DNA of 64,000 bases from Ketobacter sp. MCCC 1A13808 (GCF_009746715.1 NZ_VRKW01000002.1:372001-436000); one strand, 5' to 3'. Numbered from the stretch's first letter, positions 10,315-20,496 are shown. Made by a program: numbers and translations. Notes: generated by a model from the letters alone, not told the origin.

Positions 10315-12186
10315 TTATCGCCCCCGCAGAAACAGTTTATCCAGTTCCGACAACGACATTTGCGTCCAAGTAGGCCGGCCATGATTACATTGGCCGCTGC
10401 GTTCAGTGACTTCCATATCGCGTAATAATGCGTTCATTTCGGGTAGTGTGAGTTTGCGATTCGCCCGGACTGAGCCATGGCACGCCATAGTAGAGAGCAG
10501 CTCGTTAAGCGATTGCTCGACCCGGTCACTGCTGCCATGGGTCACAATATCCGACAGCACATCCCGCACCAGGGTTTCGACGTCGGCATCCCGCAACAAA
10601 ATAGGAACCTCGCGCACTAATAAGGTTTCCGGCCCCATGCGTTGGATCAAAAACCCTAATTTCTGAAACAGCCCAAGGTGTTCCTCTGCGAAGTCCGCTT
10701 CGCGACTGCTGACCGCCATACTCAGCGGAACCAATAATGGTTGTGAACGGATTTTCTCATCCTGCCAACTGGATTTAAGACGTTCATAGGTGATGCGTTC
10801 GTGAGCCGCGTGCATATCAACCACCACCAATCCATGCTGGTTCTGCGACAGAATATAAATTCCGTGCAATTGCGCAATGGCAAATCCCAATGGTGGTGTT
10901 TCGCCTGCCTCATGCTCCGCCATCGGGCTAGCTGATTTGGCTGGCGTATGCAGATCGGCGTAGACCTGCATGGTGTCCGCCACCTGGCGTTCGCCGAAAG
11001 TGGATTTGGGTTGAGTGAATTGCAAATTGTTCTGGTGGCGGAATTCTCCAGACCCGACCGCCAAACCCGGCGACGCATTGAACGGATGCAAGGCCGACGG
11101 CGCAGCTGCAGCGGAGGCCGGATTAAAACCGGAATCGGTCCTCGTCTGATTTACCGGCTGACTGTCCGCAGGGGACATTTCCGCAATGGCCCGGTGCAAA
11201 CTGCGATACAAAAAATCGTGAACCTGCCGGCTTTCGCGAAACCGCACTTCGTGTTTGGTGGGATGCACATTGACATCCACCCCTTTTGGATCGAGTTCCA
11301 GATACAGCACAAACGCCGCATGCCGACCGTGATACATGACATCACGATAAGCCTGCCGCACCGCGTGATTAACGACTTTGTCCTTTACGCTGCGGCCATT
11401 CACAAAAAAATACTGCAGGTCGGCCTGGCTGCGGGAAAACGTCGGCAACCCCATCCAGCCCCACAACCTAAGTTCGTCCGTTTGCGTATCAATACGCACC
11501 GCACTTTCTATAAAATTAGGACCGCACAAAGTCGCCACCCGGCGATCCTGTTCTGCCTCGGTGGTGGCGGAACGCAGCGCATGCACCACCCGCTGATTAT
11601 GGCGTAACGTAAATCCCACATCGAAATGGCTTAGCGCCAAACGTTTAACGATTTCTTCCAAATGGCTGAATTCGGTTTTTTCGGTACGCAGGAATTTGCG
11701 TCGGGCCGGGGTATTAAAGAATAAATCCCTCACCTCGACCGTGGTACCCTGAGGATGGGCGGCTGGAAGCAAGACCGCCTCCATGTCCCGCCCTTCTGCC
11801 TGCACGCACCAACCTGCGCCGGATTGGTTATCGCTGGACGTCAGACTAAGGCGGGAGACCGAACTGATGCTGGCCAAGGCTTCACCACGAAAGCCCAGTG
11901 TGGTCACCCCTTCCAGATCTTCCAGCTCGTGAATTTTACTGGTGGCGTGACGGGCTATGGTGAGCGGAAGGTCAGCTTCATTCACGCCCAGGCCGTTATC
12001 GCGAATGCGCAGTAACTTGACTCCGCCCTGCTCTACGTCCACATCCAACCGGGTAGCCTGGGCATCAAGACTGTTTTCAAGTAGCTCTTTCACCACCGAA
12101 GCCGGACGTTCTACTACCTCACCAGCGGCGATCTGGTTGGCTAATCGCGTCGTCAGACGAATAATTTTGCTCAAAGGAAAACCCAC
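10315..12186 (-). CDS. mutL: DNA mismatch repair protein MutL
   Basis: MutL links MutS mismatch recognition to strand removal. The 623-residue protein has the N-terminal GHKL ATPase ([44 protein letters not shown]), a Ser/Ala/Pro-rich linker at about 340-420, and the C-terminal dimerisation domain. The C-terminal half carries [12 protein letters not shown], the D-x-H-A-x2-E-x4-E motif of MutL proteins with latent endonuclease activity, with Met in place of the usual Gln. E. coli MutL lacks this motif while Pseudomonas MutL has it, so methyl-independent nicking is plausible. It lies 24 bp downstream of amiB and two bases upstream of miaA. Confidence 0.97.
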   Translation of the reverse strand: MGFPLSKIIRLTTRLANQIAAGEVVERPASVVKELLENSLDAQATRLDVDVEQGGVKLLRIRDNGLGVNEADLPLTIARHATSKIHELEDLEGVTTLGFRGEALASISSVSRLSLTSSDNQSGAGWCVQAEGRDMEAVLLPAAHPQGTTVEVRDLFFNTPARRKFLRTEKTEFSHLEEIVKRLALSHFDVGFTLRHNQRVVHALRSATTEAEQDRRVATLCGPNFIESAVRIDTQTDELRLWGWMGLPTFSRSQADLQYFFVNGRSVKDKVVNHAVRQAYRDVMYHGRHAAFVLYLELDPKGVDVNVHPTKHEVRFRESRQVHDFLYRSLHRAIAEMSPADSQPVNQTRTDSGFNPASAAAAPSALHPFNASPGLAVGSGEFRHQNNLQFTQPKSTFGERQVADTMQVYADLHTPAKSASPMAEHEAGETPPLGFAIAQLHGIYILSQNQHGLVVVDMHAAHERITYERLKSSWQDEKIRSQPLLVPLSMAVSSREADFAEEHLGLFQKLGFLIQRMGPETLLVREVPILLRDADVETLVRDVLSDIVTHGSSDRVEQSLNELLSTMACHGSVRANRKLTLPEMNALLRDMEVTERSGQCNHGRPTWTQMSLSELDKLFLRGR

Positions 12187-12210
12187 TTTGCTGCTATCAG
12201 GTGTGGTTTA

Positions 12211-13617
12211 TCAGGAATTCGGAATCCGTAATACCTGACCGACGCGGATTACGTCGCTGTCATTGAGGTCATTATACTGCATTAAGGAAGCAAGATTGAC
12301 CCTGTATCGCACCGCAATGGTGGATAGGGTTTCACCTGATGTGATGCGGTGCCTGGTCGCCTGCAAATGTTGTTTGCGCATTGCGATATAAGTACCGGGA
12401 GGGGGGTGTTGATCGAAATAGGCGATAATACCGCGACTGATGGCACGAGAGAGCTTCACCTGGTGATCTTTGGAACGCAGGTTATTTTCTTCGGCCGGGT
12501 TTGATATAAAGCCGGTTTCCACCAGAATCGATGGAATGTCCGGCGACTTCAACACCGCAAATCCGGCTTGCTCCAGATGGGGTTTATGGAGCCGGGTAAC
12601 GGAACCCATCTCACGCAATACCAGCGAACCCACTTTGATGCTGTGCTCCATACTGCCTTCCATTGCCAAATCATAAATAACCGAGGTGACCATGACATCC
12701 GCATTGTCGATATTGACACCACCGATCGCATCGGACTGGTTTTCTTTTTCGGCTAACACGCGAGCCAGGGTACTGGTTGCTCCGCTGCGTGACAAAGCAA
12801 AAACCGACGCCCCTTTGGCGTTACGGTTACTGAAGGCATCTGCATGTATCGACACAAACAGATCCGAGTTGTATTTTTTACGCGCCGTATCACGCCGGGC
12901 GGCCAGTGGCAAAAAGTAATCTCCGTTCCGGATCAGCACCGGCTTAATTCCCTTCTCAGCCTGCAACACGTTATATAGACGCCTGGCGATTTGTAGCACA
13001 ACGTCCTTTTCACGGGTTCCTTTCGCACCGATCGCGCCGGGGTCCTCACCGCCGTGGCCAGCATCAATGGCCACCACAATATCGCGGCCACCGGAAATGC
13101 CACTGTAGGATTTAGTAACCGTTGGTTTGGGTTTGGCTGCCGCTTGAGGTTTACCTGCGGCCGAATTGCCCGCCACTCTGCCGGAAAGGCTTTCCAGGTC
13201 AATCACGAGACGATTGCCATATTGGTCGCCCGGCTTGAGCAAAAAGCTTTTCGGATTCAGCTTGCGGTCAAGATCCAGCACCACCCGCAACGTCCCGTTC
13301 CCCTGTGGCGCACTGCGTACATTCACCAATGGCCCGCCTTTTATTTCCACCAGATCCAGGGCATTGGTTTTCTGCGCACCGGCAATATCAATCACCACAC
13401 GATTGGGGTTTTCCAGGGTAAATAACTGGTGCTTGACCGGACCGGACAGATCGAACACCACGCGGGTGTTGTCCGGCGCGTTCCAGACCCGTACGCTGCT
13501 GATTTTCTCGGCTGCCGCAGCCCAGGGTGCCGTGATGACAAACCAAAGCACAACCGCTGCTTGCAACAGATTCTTAGATACCCCGTTCAATTTGTTCTCT
13601 AACCTCATGAGCTTCAA
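12211..13617 (-). CDS. amiB: N-acetylmuramoyl-L-alanine amidase with AMIN and LysM domains
   Basis: This periplasmic zinc amidase cleaves the peptide from muramic acid and splits septal peptidoglycan during cell separation. The 468-residue precursor has a signal sequence (AAVVLWFVITAPWAAAA), an AMIN domain at about 38-145 that targets the septum, a linker rich in Ala/Lys/Pro, the Amidase_3 domain from VVAIDAGHGGEDPGAIG (zinc His and Glu) to ILVETGFISNPAEE, and a C-terminal LysM domain (HRITSGETLSTIAVRYRVN to VGQVLRIP). The added LysM is typical of Pseudomonas-type AmiB. It lies between tsaE and mutL on the same strand. Confidence 0.96.
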   Translation of the reverse strand: MKLMRLENKLNGVSKNLLQAAVVLWFVITAPWAAAAEKISSVRVWNAPDNTRVVFDLSGPVKHQLFTLENPNRVVIDIAGAQKTNALDLVEIKGGPLVNVRSAPQGNGTLRVVLDLDRKLNPKSFLLKPGDQYGNRLVIDLESLSGRVAGNSAAGKPQAAAKPKPTVTKSYSGISGGRDIVVAIDAGHGGEDPGAIGAKGTREKDVVLQIARRLYNVLQAEKGIKPVLIRNGDYFLPLAARRDTARKKYNSDLFVSIHADAFSNRNAKGASVFALSRSGATSTLARVLAEKENQSDAIGGVNIDNADVMVTSVIYDLAMEGSMEHSIKVGSLVLREMGSVTRLHKPHLEQAGFAVLKSPDIPSILVETGFISNPAEENNLRSKDHQVKLSRAISRGIIAYFDQHPPPGTYIAMRKQHLQATRHRITSGETLSTIAVRYRVNLASLMQYNDLNDSDVIRVGQVLRIPNS

Positions 13618-13659
13618 CTACTTTCCCATTTCACTTTTTAGGCTTTTTTTTCCGTTTGG

Positions 13660-14127
13660 TCAAATTTTCGTTAATTCGCCTAACAAACTTTGCCCCCTCG
13701 CGGTGCCAAAACCCAGCTCCGCACGACGTGCCTTTCCGACCATTATCAGGTTGATGTTCAGGTCCGCCGGGGGGATGCCCGCGCCACCCCTTTGCGGCCA
13801 CTCCACCAGACAAATCGCGTCGCCGTCAAAGTATTCCCGGATACCGATGTACTCCAACTCTTCCGGATCTTCCAGGCGGTAAAGATCGAAATGAAACACC
13901 GTCAATTCGCCCAGTTGGTATGGTTCAACCAGAGTATAGGTGGGACTCTTAACCGCACCTGAATGGCCCAGAGCCTGGATAATGCCGCGGCTCAACGTCG
14001 TCTTGCCTGCCCCCAGATCCCCATGCAGATAGATCACACCGCCCTGGCGCAATACCTGCGCAAGGCGCTTACCCAGGGCAAGGGTGTCGGCTTCGTTGTT
14101 CAGATCCAGGATCATGGGAGGGGGCAT
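13660..14127 (-). CDS. tsaE: tRNA threonylcarbamoyladenosine biosynthesis ATPase TsaE
   Basis: TsaE is the ATPase needed with TsaB and TsaD to make t6A37 in ANN-decoding tRNAs. The protein has the TsaE Walker A GDLGAGKTTLSRG, the switch-like KSPTYTLVEPYQ, the HFDLYRLEDPEELEYIGIREY block and VEWPQRGG. The start is ambiguous: TTG at 14133, ATG at 14127 and ATG at 14115 are all in frame. I give 14127 because E. coli TsaE begins about that far before the P-loop, but the GAGG sequence touches this ATG directly, so initiation at 14115 is possible. It sits between nnr and amiB, the conserved nnr-tsaE-amiB-mutL order. Confidence 0.95.
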   Translation of the reverse strand: MPPPMILDLNNEADTLALGKRLAQVLRQGGVIYLHGDLGAGKTTLSRGIIQALGHSGAVKSPTYTLVEPYQLGELTVFHFDLYRLEDPEELEYIGIREYFDGDAICLVEWPQRGGAGIPPADLNINLIMVGKARRAELGFGTARGQSLLGELTKI

Positions 14128-14216
14128 CCTCAAACATCTCGTTTGCTATTCGACTAAATGGGATAGCCAGTTAGGCGAAAAGTTCGGCAGCCGGATATTG
14201 TGCTCGCTTTTGCCCC

Positions 14217-15749
14217 CTATCGTCCAGCCTGATTCACCAATCTGCGCAGATGTGGCATTAAATCGGTTGCCAATAACCCGCGCTGACCGGTTTGCTCGGT
14301 AGCCCGGTCTGCTGCCGCGCCGTGCACCCAAACTCCGCAAGCCGCTGCGTCACCCAACGCTAACCCCTGGGCTATCAAACCACCGATCACCCCACTCAAC
14401 ACATCCCCCATACCTCCGCTCGCCATGCCGGGATTACCGCTATTGCTGACAGAGACGTCGCCTTGCGGTGACGCTATCAGACTGCCCGCGCCTTTCAGCA
14501 CCACGGCGGCGCTGTATTTCTGCTGCAGGCTTGATACCGCATCGAAACGGTTTTTCATCAAATCTTCAACCGAGCTGCCCAACAGGCGTGCCGCTTCCCC
14601 AGGATGCGGTGTTAACACCCAATTCACGCGCTGGCTCATCACGTCCGCTTGCTGGTGCCAGCTGGCCAATAGGTTTAGCCCATCCGCGTCCAGCACCAGA
14701 GGCTTATCGGTGGCCAAGGCCTGACGCAACAACTGCTGCCCCCAAGGCTGCTGGCCAATGCCGGGACCAATCACAATCACGTCGGCTTTTTCCAAATAAA
14801 GGGCAATATCCTCACCCTCGTCCACGCCGATCACCATACACTCAGGACGTCGCGCCAGTATCGGGGAAATATGCTGGGGGCGGGTCACCACGGAAATCAA
14901 CCCAGCGCCAACCCTGCCCGCCGCTTCGGCGGCCATCGCCACTGCGCCCCCCATGCCTTTATCTCCCCCTATTACCAGCACATGACCGTTCTGGCCTTTA
15001 TGAGCCAGCCGTGAGCGCGGCGGTAACCAGCGTTCAACATCGCGGCTACTGAGCAAGGTGGCGGAGGGTGCCACCTGTTGCAGCACCTCGTCGGGCACCT
15101 CCAACCCGGCGAACAGCAAGCTACCCACATAATCTGGCGCCTGCCCTGTTAACAGACCTTGCTTCATCGCAATAAAGGTAACGGTGGCTTGCGCTTTTGC
15201 AGTTGAGCCCAGGCAGGTTCCCGTATCGGCACACAGACCAGAGGGAATATCAACGGCCAGAATCGGGCAAGCGCTGTCATTCATAGCCACGATCGCCTGC
15301 GCGTAAAGTTCGCGCACAGATCCGGTCAGACCCGTGCCCAACAGCGCATCCACGACAACGTCCCCCCGGTAGGGCTTTTCCGGATCGAATGATTCAAAGG
15401 ACGCACCGGCTTCCTTGGCATGGTTTAAGGCAATAAGCGCCTCCCCCTGTATTTTCTCGACATCGCCTACTTGGACACAATGGGCTTCGAAGCCTGCCTT
15501 TTCTGCCACCGCCGCAATAACATAGCCGTCGCCCCCGTTATTGCCGGTTCCGCAGAAAATGCACAACTCCCGCGCCTGCGGCCACAAATCCCGCAGCGCA
15601 TCAAAGGCCGCCTGCCCCGCCCGGCTCATCAACTCAAAGCCCGCAATACCTTGCTCTTCAATTGCGATCCGATCCAATTCACGAACCCCGGCGGCATAAT
15701 ACAAATTCGCGGGCAATTCACTGGTATACTGTCTTGATTCGTTGGCCAT
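14217..15749 (-). CDS. nnr: Bifunctional NAD(P)HX epimerase / ADP-dependent NAD(P)HX dehydratase
   Basis: This YjeF-type metabolite-repair enzyme restores damaged, hydrated NAD(P)H: the N-terminal domain epimerises R- to S-NAD(P)HX and the C-terminal ribokinase-like domain dehydrates it with ADP. The epimerase half shows CIFCGTGNNGGDGYVIA and VDALLGTGLTG. The dehydratase half shows HVLVIGGDKGMGGAVAMAAE, LDADGLNLL, LTPHPGEAARLL and the terminal NSGNPGMASGGMGDVLSG. Three ATG codons lie close together at 15761, 15752 and 15749; GGAG six bases before 15749 favours that one (510 residues). It is transcribed divergently from queG and leads the tsaE-amiB-mutL-miaA-hfq series. Confidence 0.95.
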   Translation of the reverse strand: MANESRQYTSELPANLYYAAGVRELDRIAIEEQGIAGFELMSRAGQAAFDALRDLWPQARELCIFCGTGNNGGDGYVIAAVAEKAGFEAHCVQVGDVEKIQGEALIALNHAKEAGASFESFDPEKPYRGDVVVDALLGTGLTGSVRELYAQAIVAMNDSACPILAVDIPSGLCADTGTCLGSTAKAQATVTFIAMKQGLLTGQAPDYVGSLLFAGLEVPDEVLQQVAPSATLLSSRDVERWLPPRSRLAHKGQNGHVLVIGGDKGMGGAVAMAAEAAGRVGAGLISVVTRPQHISPILARRPECMVIGVDEGEDIALYLEKADVIVIGPGIGQQPWGQQLLRQALATDKPLVLDADGLNLLASWHQQADVMSQRVNWVLTPHPGEAARLLGSSVEDLMKNRFDAVSSLQQKYSAAVVLKGAGSLIASPQGDVSVSNSGNPGMASGGMGDVLSGVIGGLIAQGLALGDAAACGVWVHGAAADRATEQTGQRGLLATDLMPHLRRLVNQAGR

Positions 15750-15830
15750 CATGCACTCCATTTTTGGTGTAAGCTGAGCCTTCTTATACCACAGCTTAAA
15801 TCACTTTCTTGTGACGCAGGTTTTTCGCGT

Positions 15831-16877
15831 TTGGACTATCAGCAACTCGTTAACAACATCAAACTCTGGGGCAGCGAACTCGGTTTTCAAAAAACCGCAA
15901 TCGCCGATATACGGCTGGATCAGCACGAGCATTATTTGCAGAAATGGCTGGATCAGGGCTTTCACGGAGAGATGGAATATATGGCCCGCCACGGCACCAA
16001 ACGCAGCCGCCCCCACGAACTGCAGCCAGACACGATCCGAGTTATCAGCGCACGTATGGACTATCTGGCAGCGGATACCGAACTGCTACAGATTCTGGAA
16101 GATCCTGATAAGGCGTATATTTCTCGCTATGCCTTGGGACGGGATTATCACAAGCTGATGCGCAAACGATTGACCCGGCTGGGTAAAAGGATTGAAGAGG
16201 AAATCGGCCCTTATGGTTACCGGGCGTTTGTGGACAGTGCACCCGTGCTGGAGAAAGCCCTGGCAGAAAAGGCCGGCTTAGGCTGGATTGGCAAGCATAC
16301 GCTGCTGTTGGATCGCAGCGCCGGTTCGTGGTTTTTTCTTGGTGAAATCTATACCGATTTGCCACTGCCGGTGGATCAGCCTGTCACCCAACATTGCGGT
16401 AGCTGCTCGGCCTGTATTGATGTCTGTCCGACCCAGGCCATTGTGGCCCCCTATCAACTGGATGCGCGTAAATGCATCTCTTATCTGACCATAGAACTGC
16501 ACGGCCCCATTCCGGAGGCGTACCGCAAGCCCATGGGAAACCGGGTATTCGGCTGTGATGACTGCCAGTTGGTATGCCCCTGGAACCGGTTTGCACAATT
16601 CACCGCTGAAGACGACTTTAACCCCCGCCACCGCTTGCAGAACAGTGACCTGGTGGAGCTGTTCTGCTGGGATGAACAAACCTATCTGGCGCGTACCGAA
16701 GGCTCACCAATCCGACGCATTGGATACGAACGATGGCTCAGAAACCTGGCCATCGGCTTGGGTAATGCCCCCACTTCTGAGGCGGTGCTGAAGGCGCTGC
16801 GCACCCGGACCAACTACCCATCCGCACTGGTGCAAGAGCATGTGCAATGGGCTCTGCAACAGCACAGAGCCCACTAA
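15831..16877 (+). CDS. queG: Epoxyqueuosine reductase QueG
   Basis: QueG performs the last step of queuosine synthesis, reducing epoxyqueuosine in tRNA with a cobalamin and two 4Fe-4S clusters. The 348-residue protein has the N-terminal DUF1730 region (HGEMEYMARHGTKRSRPHEL), an active-site region SAPVLEKALAEKAGLGWIGK, the first ferredoxin-like cluster CGSCSACIDVCPTQAI and the second GCDDCQLVCPWNRF. The start is TTG at 15831; the alignment with E. coli QueG (QxIKxWGxELGFQ) fits and no in-frame ATG lies near. An AGG lies about ten bases upstream. It is divergent from nnr and convergent with orn. Confidence 0.96.
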   Translation: MDYQQLVNNIKLWGSELGFQKTAIADIRLDQHEHYLQKWLDQGFHGEMEYMARHGTKRSRPHELQPDTIRVISARMDYLAADTELLQILEDPDKAYISRYALGRDYHKLMRKRLTRLGKRIEEEIGPYGYRAFVDSAPVLEKALAEKAGLGWIGKHTLLLDRSAGSWFFLGEIYTDLPLPVDQPVTQHCGSCSACIDVCPTQAIVAPYQLDARKCISYLTIELHGPIPEAYRKPMGNRVFGCDDCQLVCPWNRFAQFTAEDDFNPRHRLQNSDLVELFCWDEQTYLARTEGSPIRRIGYERWLRNLAIGLGNAPTSEAVLKALRTRTNYPSALVQEHVQWALQQHRAH

Positions 16878-16901
16878 TCCAAACGCGTTTGCAACTAACG
16901 A

Positions 16902-17447
16902 TCAGGGCTGAATGAAGGTTTGCCGGTAATGTTTCAACTCAGCAATCGACTCGCGGATGTCATCCAGTGCCAGATGGGTGGCGGATTTTTTAAATCCATC
17001 CAACGCGTCCGGCTTCCAGCGCCGCGCCAGCTCTTTTAACGTACTGACATCCAGATTACGATAATGGAAGAACGCTTCCAGCCTGGGCATGTATCGATAA
17101 AGAAAGCGTCGGTCCTGACAAATACTATTACCGCACATGGGGGAAGCTCGCTCGTCCACCCACTGTGACAGGAACTCAATAGTAGCCAGCTGAGCCTGAT
17201 CCTCACCGGTCTGACTCTGACGTACCCGCTCGGTAAGTCCGGATTTTCCGTGCTGTGTCGTACACCATTCATCCATGGCGGCCAGGGTATCGTCGCTTTG
17301 GTGCACGGCAAACACCGGACCTTCAGCCAGAATATTGAGGTCGGCATCGGTTACGATGGTCGCGATTTCGATTATGACATCCTGGTCCGGATCCAGCCCG
17401 GTCATCTCCAGATCCAGCCAAATCAGGTTGTTTTTGCGGTCGTTCAT
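16902..17447 (-). CDS. orn: Oligoribonuclease
   Basis: Orn is the 3'-5' exoribonuclease that degrades dinucleotides, including pGpG from c-di-GMP breakdown, and is essential in many gammaproteobacteria. The 181-residue protein has full family length. The DEDDh residues are visible: [20 protein letters not shown] supplies Asp and Glu, [15 protein letters not shown] holds the central Asp, and [18 protein letters not shown] supplies the final His and Asp. It converges on queG (the 24-bp spacer contains the palindrome AAACGCGTTT) and is divergent from rsgA with 75 bp between starts, as in Pseudomonas. Its pGpG activity connects functionally to the FimX and PilZ-like proteins in this window. Confidence 0.97.
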   Translation of the reverse strand: MNDRKNNLIWLDLEMTGLDPDQDVIIEIATIVTDADLNILAEGPVFAVHQSDDTLAAMDEWCTTQHGKSGLTERVRQSQTGEDQAQLATIEFLSQWVDERASPMCGNSICQDRRFLYRYMPRLEAFFHYRNLDVSTLKELARRWKPDALDGFKKSATHLALDDIRESIAELKHYRQTFIQP

Positions 17448-17522
17448 GACAATCCTTAACTTTGCTTCGTATTATTAACGTAGAATAGCGCAAGAATCCG
17501 ATTGTGGACCGAATAGGGCAAC

Positions 17523-18536
17523 ATGAGCAAACGTAAACTAACCCGTCGTCAAAGCTGGCGCATAGAAAAAGTTCAGCAGGAAAAAGCGGACCGGATTGAT
17601 AAGAAAGCCCGCAAGTTAAGTGATAGCGACGACCTGGGTGATGAAGAAGAAGGCCTGATTGTCAGCCATTTCGGCACACTGGTGGAAGTGGAACCACTGG
17701 CACCACCCACCGACCCCATCCGATGCCACTTTCGCACCAACCTGGGATCACTGGTCACCGGTGATCGCGTGGTCATGCGTCGTGGCCAATCCGGCTACGG
17801 TGTGATTGAAACTATCCTGCCGCGCACCAGCCTACTGTCACGCCCCGACCCACGGGGTAACCTCAAACCGGTGGCCGCCAATATCGATTTTATGATCCTG
17901 GTGGTCACACCGGAACCGGCGCCCTCTGGTGTGCTGATTGATCGCTATTTGGTGGCGGCGGAGCTGCAAAAAATCCCGATCAAAATCCTGCTCAATAAAA
18001 CCGACCTGCTGAATGAAATGAACGAAGTGGCGATTGATGCGTTGTTAAATACCTACCGAGACATCGGATACCCGGTCATGGAATGCTCCGCCAAAACTGA
18101 ACAAGGATTAGCAGAATTGCAATTGGAGCTGGATCAGAAAACCTCGGTCTTTGTCGGGCAATCGGGTGTCGGAAAAACCTCACTGGTAAACGCACTGCTA
18201 CCCGGAGTCAACGCCAGGGTCGGTGCATTGTCCGAAGGCTCCAAACTGGGTAGACACACCACCACCAATGCCCGCTTGTTTCATTTTCCTTTTGGTGGCG
18301 ATCTGATTGATTCGCCGGGGATCCGGGAGTTCGGACTCTGGCACCTGGACCCGGATAAAGTGATTGAGGGTTTTCGGGATTTTGATCCCTGGCGCTTTGA
18401 ATGCCGGTTTCGGGATTGCCGGCATCTGCAGGAGCCGGGCTGTGCTCTGCATCAGGCGGTTGAGAACGGTAAAATAGAACGGCAACGGGTTGAGAATTAC
18501 TTTTCGATTCGGGAGGCGCTGCTGGAGGGGCGGTAG
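17523..18536 (+). CDS. rsgA: Ribosome small-subunit-dependent GTPase RsgA
   Basis: RsgA (YjeQ) is a circularly permuted GTPase that checks maturation of the 30S decoding centre. The 337-residue protein has a basic N-terminus (KRKLTRRQSWRIEKVQQEKA), an OB-fold, then the GTPase with the permuted order: the NKTD motif (LLNKTDLLNE), G1 GQSGVGKTSLVNALL and DSPGIREFGLWHLD. The C-terminal zinc-binding region reads FECRFRDCRHLQEPGCALHQAV, with Cys, Cys, His and Cys ligands. It is divergent from orn. In Pseudomonas the next genes are motB and motA; here an 8-kb block intervenes. Confidence 0.97.
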   Translation: MSKRKLTRRQSWRIEKVQQEKADRIDKKARKLSDSDDLGDEEEGLIVSHFGTLVEVEPLAPPTDPIRCHFRTNLGSLVTGDRVVMRRGQSGYGVIETILPRTSLLSRPDPRGNLKPVAANIDFMILVVTPEPAPSGVLIDRYLVAAELQKIPIKILLNKTDLLNEMNEVAIDALLNTYRDIGYPVMECSAKTEQGLAELQLELDQKTSVFVGQSGVGKTSLVNALLPGVNARVGALSEGSKLGRHTTTNARLFHFPFGGDLIDSPGIREFGLWHLDPDKVIEGFRDFDPWRFECRFRDCRHLQEPGCALHQAVENGKIERQRVENYFSIREALLEGR

Positions 18537-18881
18537 GACGCTATTTGAAGGGCTGCACACTAGGCAAAGCTAACGGCTATAAACAAAATAGGCTGCATTC
18601 TCGCCCGCACCTGGGACCATTCCCGACACGCTCACTATTAACCTGTATAACTCACTAGGACTATTCACATCATCAATCCCTAGCAGAAACACTGCATATG
18701 ATTTGGCACTGCCATTCCCGGAATCAACCGGGCTACGTTTCCATCTACCCACACGAGAAGGCCCGATCTCGAACCACTGCGGCTCTGTCACGATAGTATT
18801 CTTTAATTACAAGTGTAGAGGATTTTGACACACTGACTGTTGCGTGGAATGGATCTTCGATATCAGAAGTAGAGGAAGTAT
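18537..18881. other. 345-bp intergenic region between rsgA and the SDR gene
   Basis: No recognised gene or terminator. The only noticeable open frame is a GTG-started 73-codon frame on the minus strand (18570-18791; begins MTEPQWFEIG and ends AAYFVYSR). It lacks a ribosome-binding site and the frame closes at once upstream of its GTG. It may be a gene remnant or chance. The SDR ribosome-binding site (AGAGGAAG) lies at the right end. Confidence 0.5.
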
Positions 18882-19706
18882 ATGAAACAACTCTCAGGAA
18901 AGGTTGCCGTGATCACTGGCGCGGCGGGCGGTATCGGCAGCGCTCTGGCAATGGAGTTGGCCAATGCCGGAATGGACATCGTATTGGCTGATATCGACGT
19001 GCAAAGCATGGAAGATCTTGCTGAGAAAATCACATCATTGAACCAACGTTGCATTTGTTTCGAAACCAACGTCAGCGAGTTTAGACATATACAGAGACTA
19101 CTGGACCACACTCTCGCTTCGCTCGGGGATTGCCACTTATTAATTAACAACGCCGGGATAATTCGGGCCGCCGGGCTTTTTAGTGTGGACTTTCAGCGCT
19201 GGCAGCAGGTAATCGACGTCAATCTCAATGGAGTTTTGTACGGAAGCAGGGTATTCGGAGAGTATTTCATTAGTAAAAAGGAAGGGCATATCGTCAATGT
19301 TTCATCGGCCGCGGCATTGTTTCCAATGCCCGGGATGACGATGTATACCACATCGAAGATTGCGGTCGAGAGCTTTACAATGCAATTACGTTGGGAGTTG
19401 CATCAAAAAGGCGTGGGTGTAACCCTGGCGCGCCCGGGCACTACCAAATCAAAGATCTATGAAGGCCCTCAGGTAGGGCTGCCGCGCGCACAGGCCAATC
19501 GTGTTACACAGATGGCACTGCGTCCGGAAGGTCTGGCGCGAAAAATACGCCGGGCAGTGCAACATAACCGCGCGCGGGTTAGCTCCGGGGCGGAAGTCTA
19601 TCTCTTCGGTCTGCTTCGGCTTTTACCAATGTGGTTAAAGGATCCCATTGGTAAGCTTATCGCTCGAACAACATTAAAGATGCTGCCACAAAAGCAAATC
19701 GATTAG
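18882..19706 (+). CDS. SDR-family NAD(P)-dependent oxidoreductase
   Basis: A classical short-chain dehydrogenase/reductase of 274 residues. The cofactor motif TGAAGGIG is at residues 12-19, with Asp37 after beta-2 suggesting NAD preference, NNAG at 89-92, catalytic Ser at 141/142, and Tyr155-x3-Lys159 (YTTSK). The tail (LFGLLRLLPMWLKDPIGKLI) is hydrophobic and amphipathic, as in SDRs acting on lipid-like or steroid-like substrates, but substrate cannot be assigned. AGAGGAAG lies upstream of the ATG. It stands alone on the plus strand between rsgA and the exonuclease, inside the block that appears inserted relative to the Pseudomonas gene order. Confidence 0.9.
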   Translation: MKQLSGKVAVITGAAGGIGSALAMELANAGMDIVLADIDVQSMEDLAEKITSLNQRCICFETNVSEFRHIQRLLDHTLASLGDCHLLINNAGIIRAAGLFSVDFQRWQQVIDVNLNGVLYGSRVFGEYFISKKEGHIVNVSSAAALFPMPGMTMYTTSKIAVESFTMQLRWELHQKGVGVTLARPGTTKSKIYEGPQVGLPRAQANRVTQMALRPEGLARKIRRAVQHNRARVSSGAEVYLFGLLRLLPMWLKDPIGKLIARTTLKMLPQKQID

Positions 19707-19881
19707 TCCCACTAGAAATACCGCCCCATCCTCTCTAAATCAATTTTTAAACGCATCATAAATTTCAAGACCAGGCAAAATTTCATAGCCACCAATATTG
19801 AGACCTGCAATGGATATGAGGGCTTGAACGCCATCGCCACGCTGTTTATTTCTTTATAAACCGCTATGGACCGGTGGCCGG

Positions 19882-20496
19882 TCAGGCCACTCGGTCGACA
19901 GAGTGCTGCCTGACAGTATCTCTCGTCACGGAGGCACTTTCAGCCTCTGCTTCGACCGATGCGGGCCGCGATATTTGCGCCTGACCCAACAGCATGTTCA
20001 TCGTTTTCGCGATGATTCTTGCGTCGTTCAATGCACGATGCGACCTGAGTCCTGTCGCTTCTATTATTTTGCTTTTGTGCTGCGTCCAATCGGATAGCTG
20101 GTGTTCTTTTAGCACCATTTCAATCGGGCTGCACTTAAATGCTGGATAAACACCCGCCTGACCAAACAGCGTTAAGATCCAGGGCAAATCTCGTGTCCAA
20201 CAGTCTGAATACAACGTTTCTCCGCGGCAGAAGTCGTTTAACTCGGCACACACATCGTGGACACTTAACCCGTAAGTCTCCAGAGCCTCGCAATTAATGC
20301 CGTGCATCGCTTCTGCTTCTTTACACCAGTGCTTCCACTCTGGTGCCGGCTTAATCAATGCCTGATATTCGCGACCGCTGGCCATTACAACACCCACTTC
20401 GATCGGATAGCTGTCGCTGCCTAATCCCGATGCTTCTATGTCCAGCACATTGCAACGAACGCGCCTGCGTCTTCGGGAGAAAATTCTTTGGTTCAT
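19882..20496 (-). CDS. DEDDh 3'-5' exonuclease (DnaQ/RNase T-like)
   Basis: A 204-residue exonuclease-fold protein. After a very basic N-terminus (FSRRRRRVRCN) the Exo I motif VLDIEASGLG gives Asp19 and Glu21, the central region contains Asp98 (LYSDCW), and the Exo III motif HRALNDARI gives His153 and Asp158. These are the four acidic residues and His of the DEDDh group. Length and lack of extra domains fit stand-alone family members rather than PolIII epsilon. The ATG has AAGGA 11 bases upstream. No neighbour suggests a specific substrate; an unrecognised open frame of 98 codons precedes it on the same strand. Confidence 0.85.
   Translation of the reverse strand: MNQRIFSRRRRRVRCNVLDIEASGLGSDSYPIEVGVVMASGREYQALIKPAPEWKHWCKEAEAMHGINCEALETYGLSVHDVCAELNDFCRGETLYSDCWTRDLPWILTLFGQAGVYPAFKCSPIEMVLKEHQLSDWTQHKSKIIEATGLRSHRALNDARIIAKTMNMLLGQAQISRPASVEAEAESASVTRDTVRQHSVDRVA

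Noticed and set aside
10948-11607. 219-codon plus-strand open frame inside mutL
   Set aside because: Antisense shadow of the mutL coding sequence.
13166-13882. 238-codon plus-strand open frame across amiB and tsaE
   Set aside because: Antisense to two well-identified genes; no motif.
18570-18791. 73-codon GTG-started minus-strand frame between rsgA and the SDR gene
   Set aside because: Plausible composition but no ribosome-binding site and no recognised family; kept only as a note in the intergenic entry.
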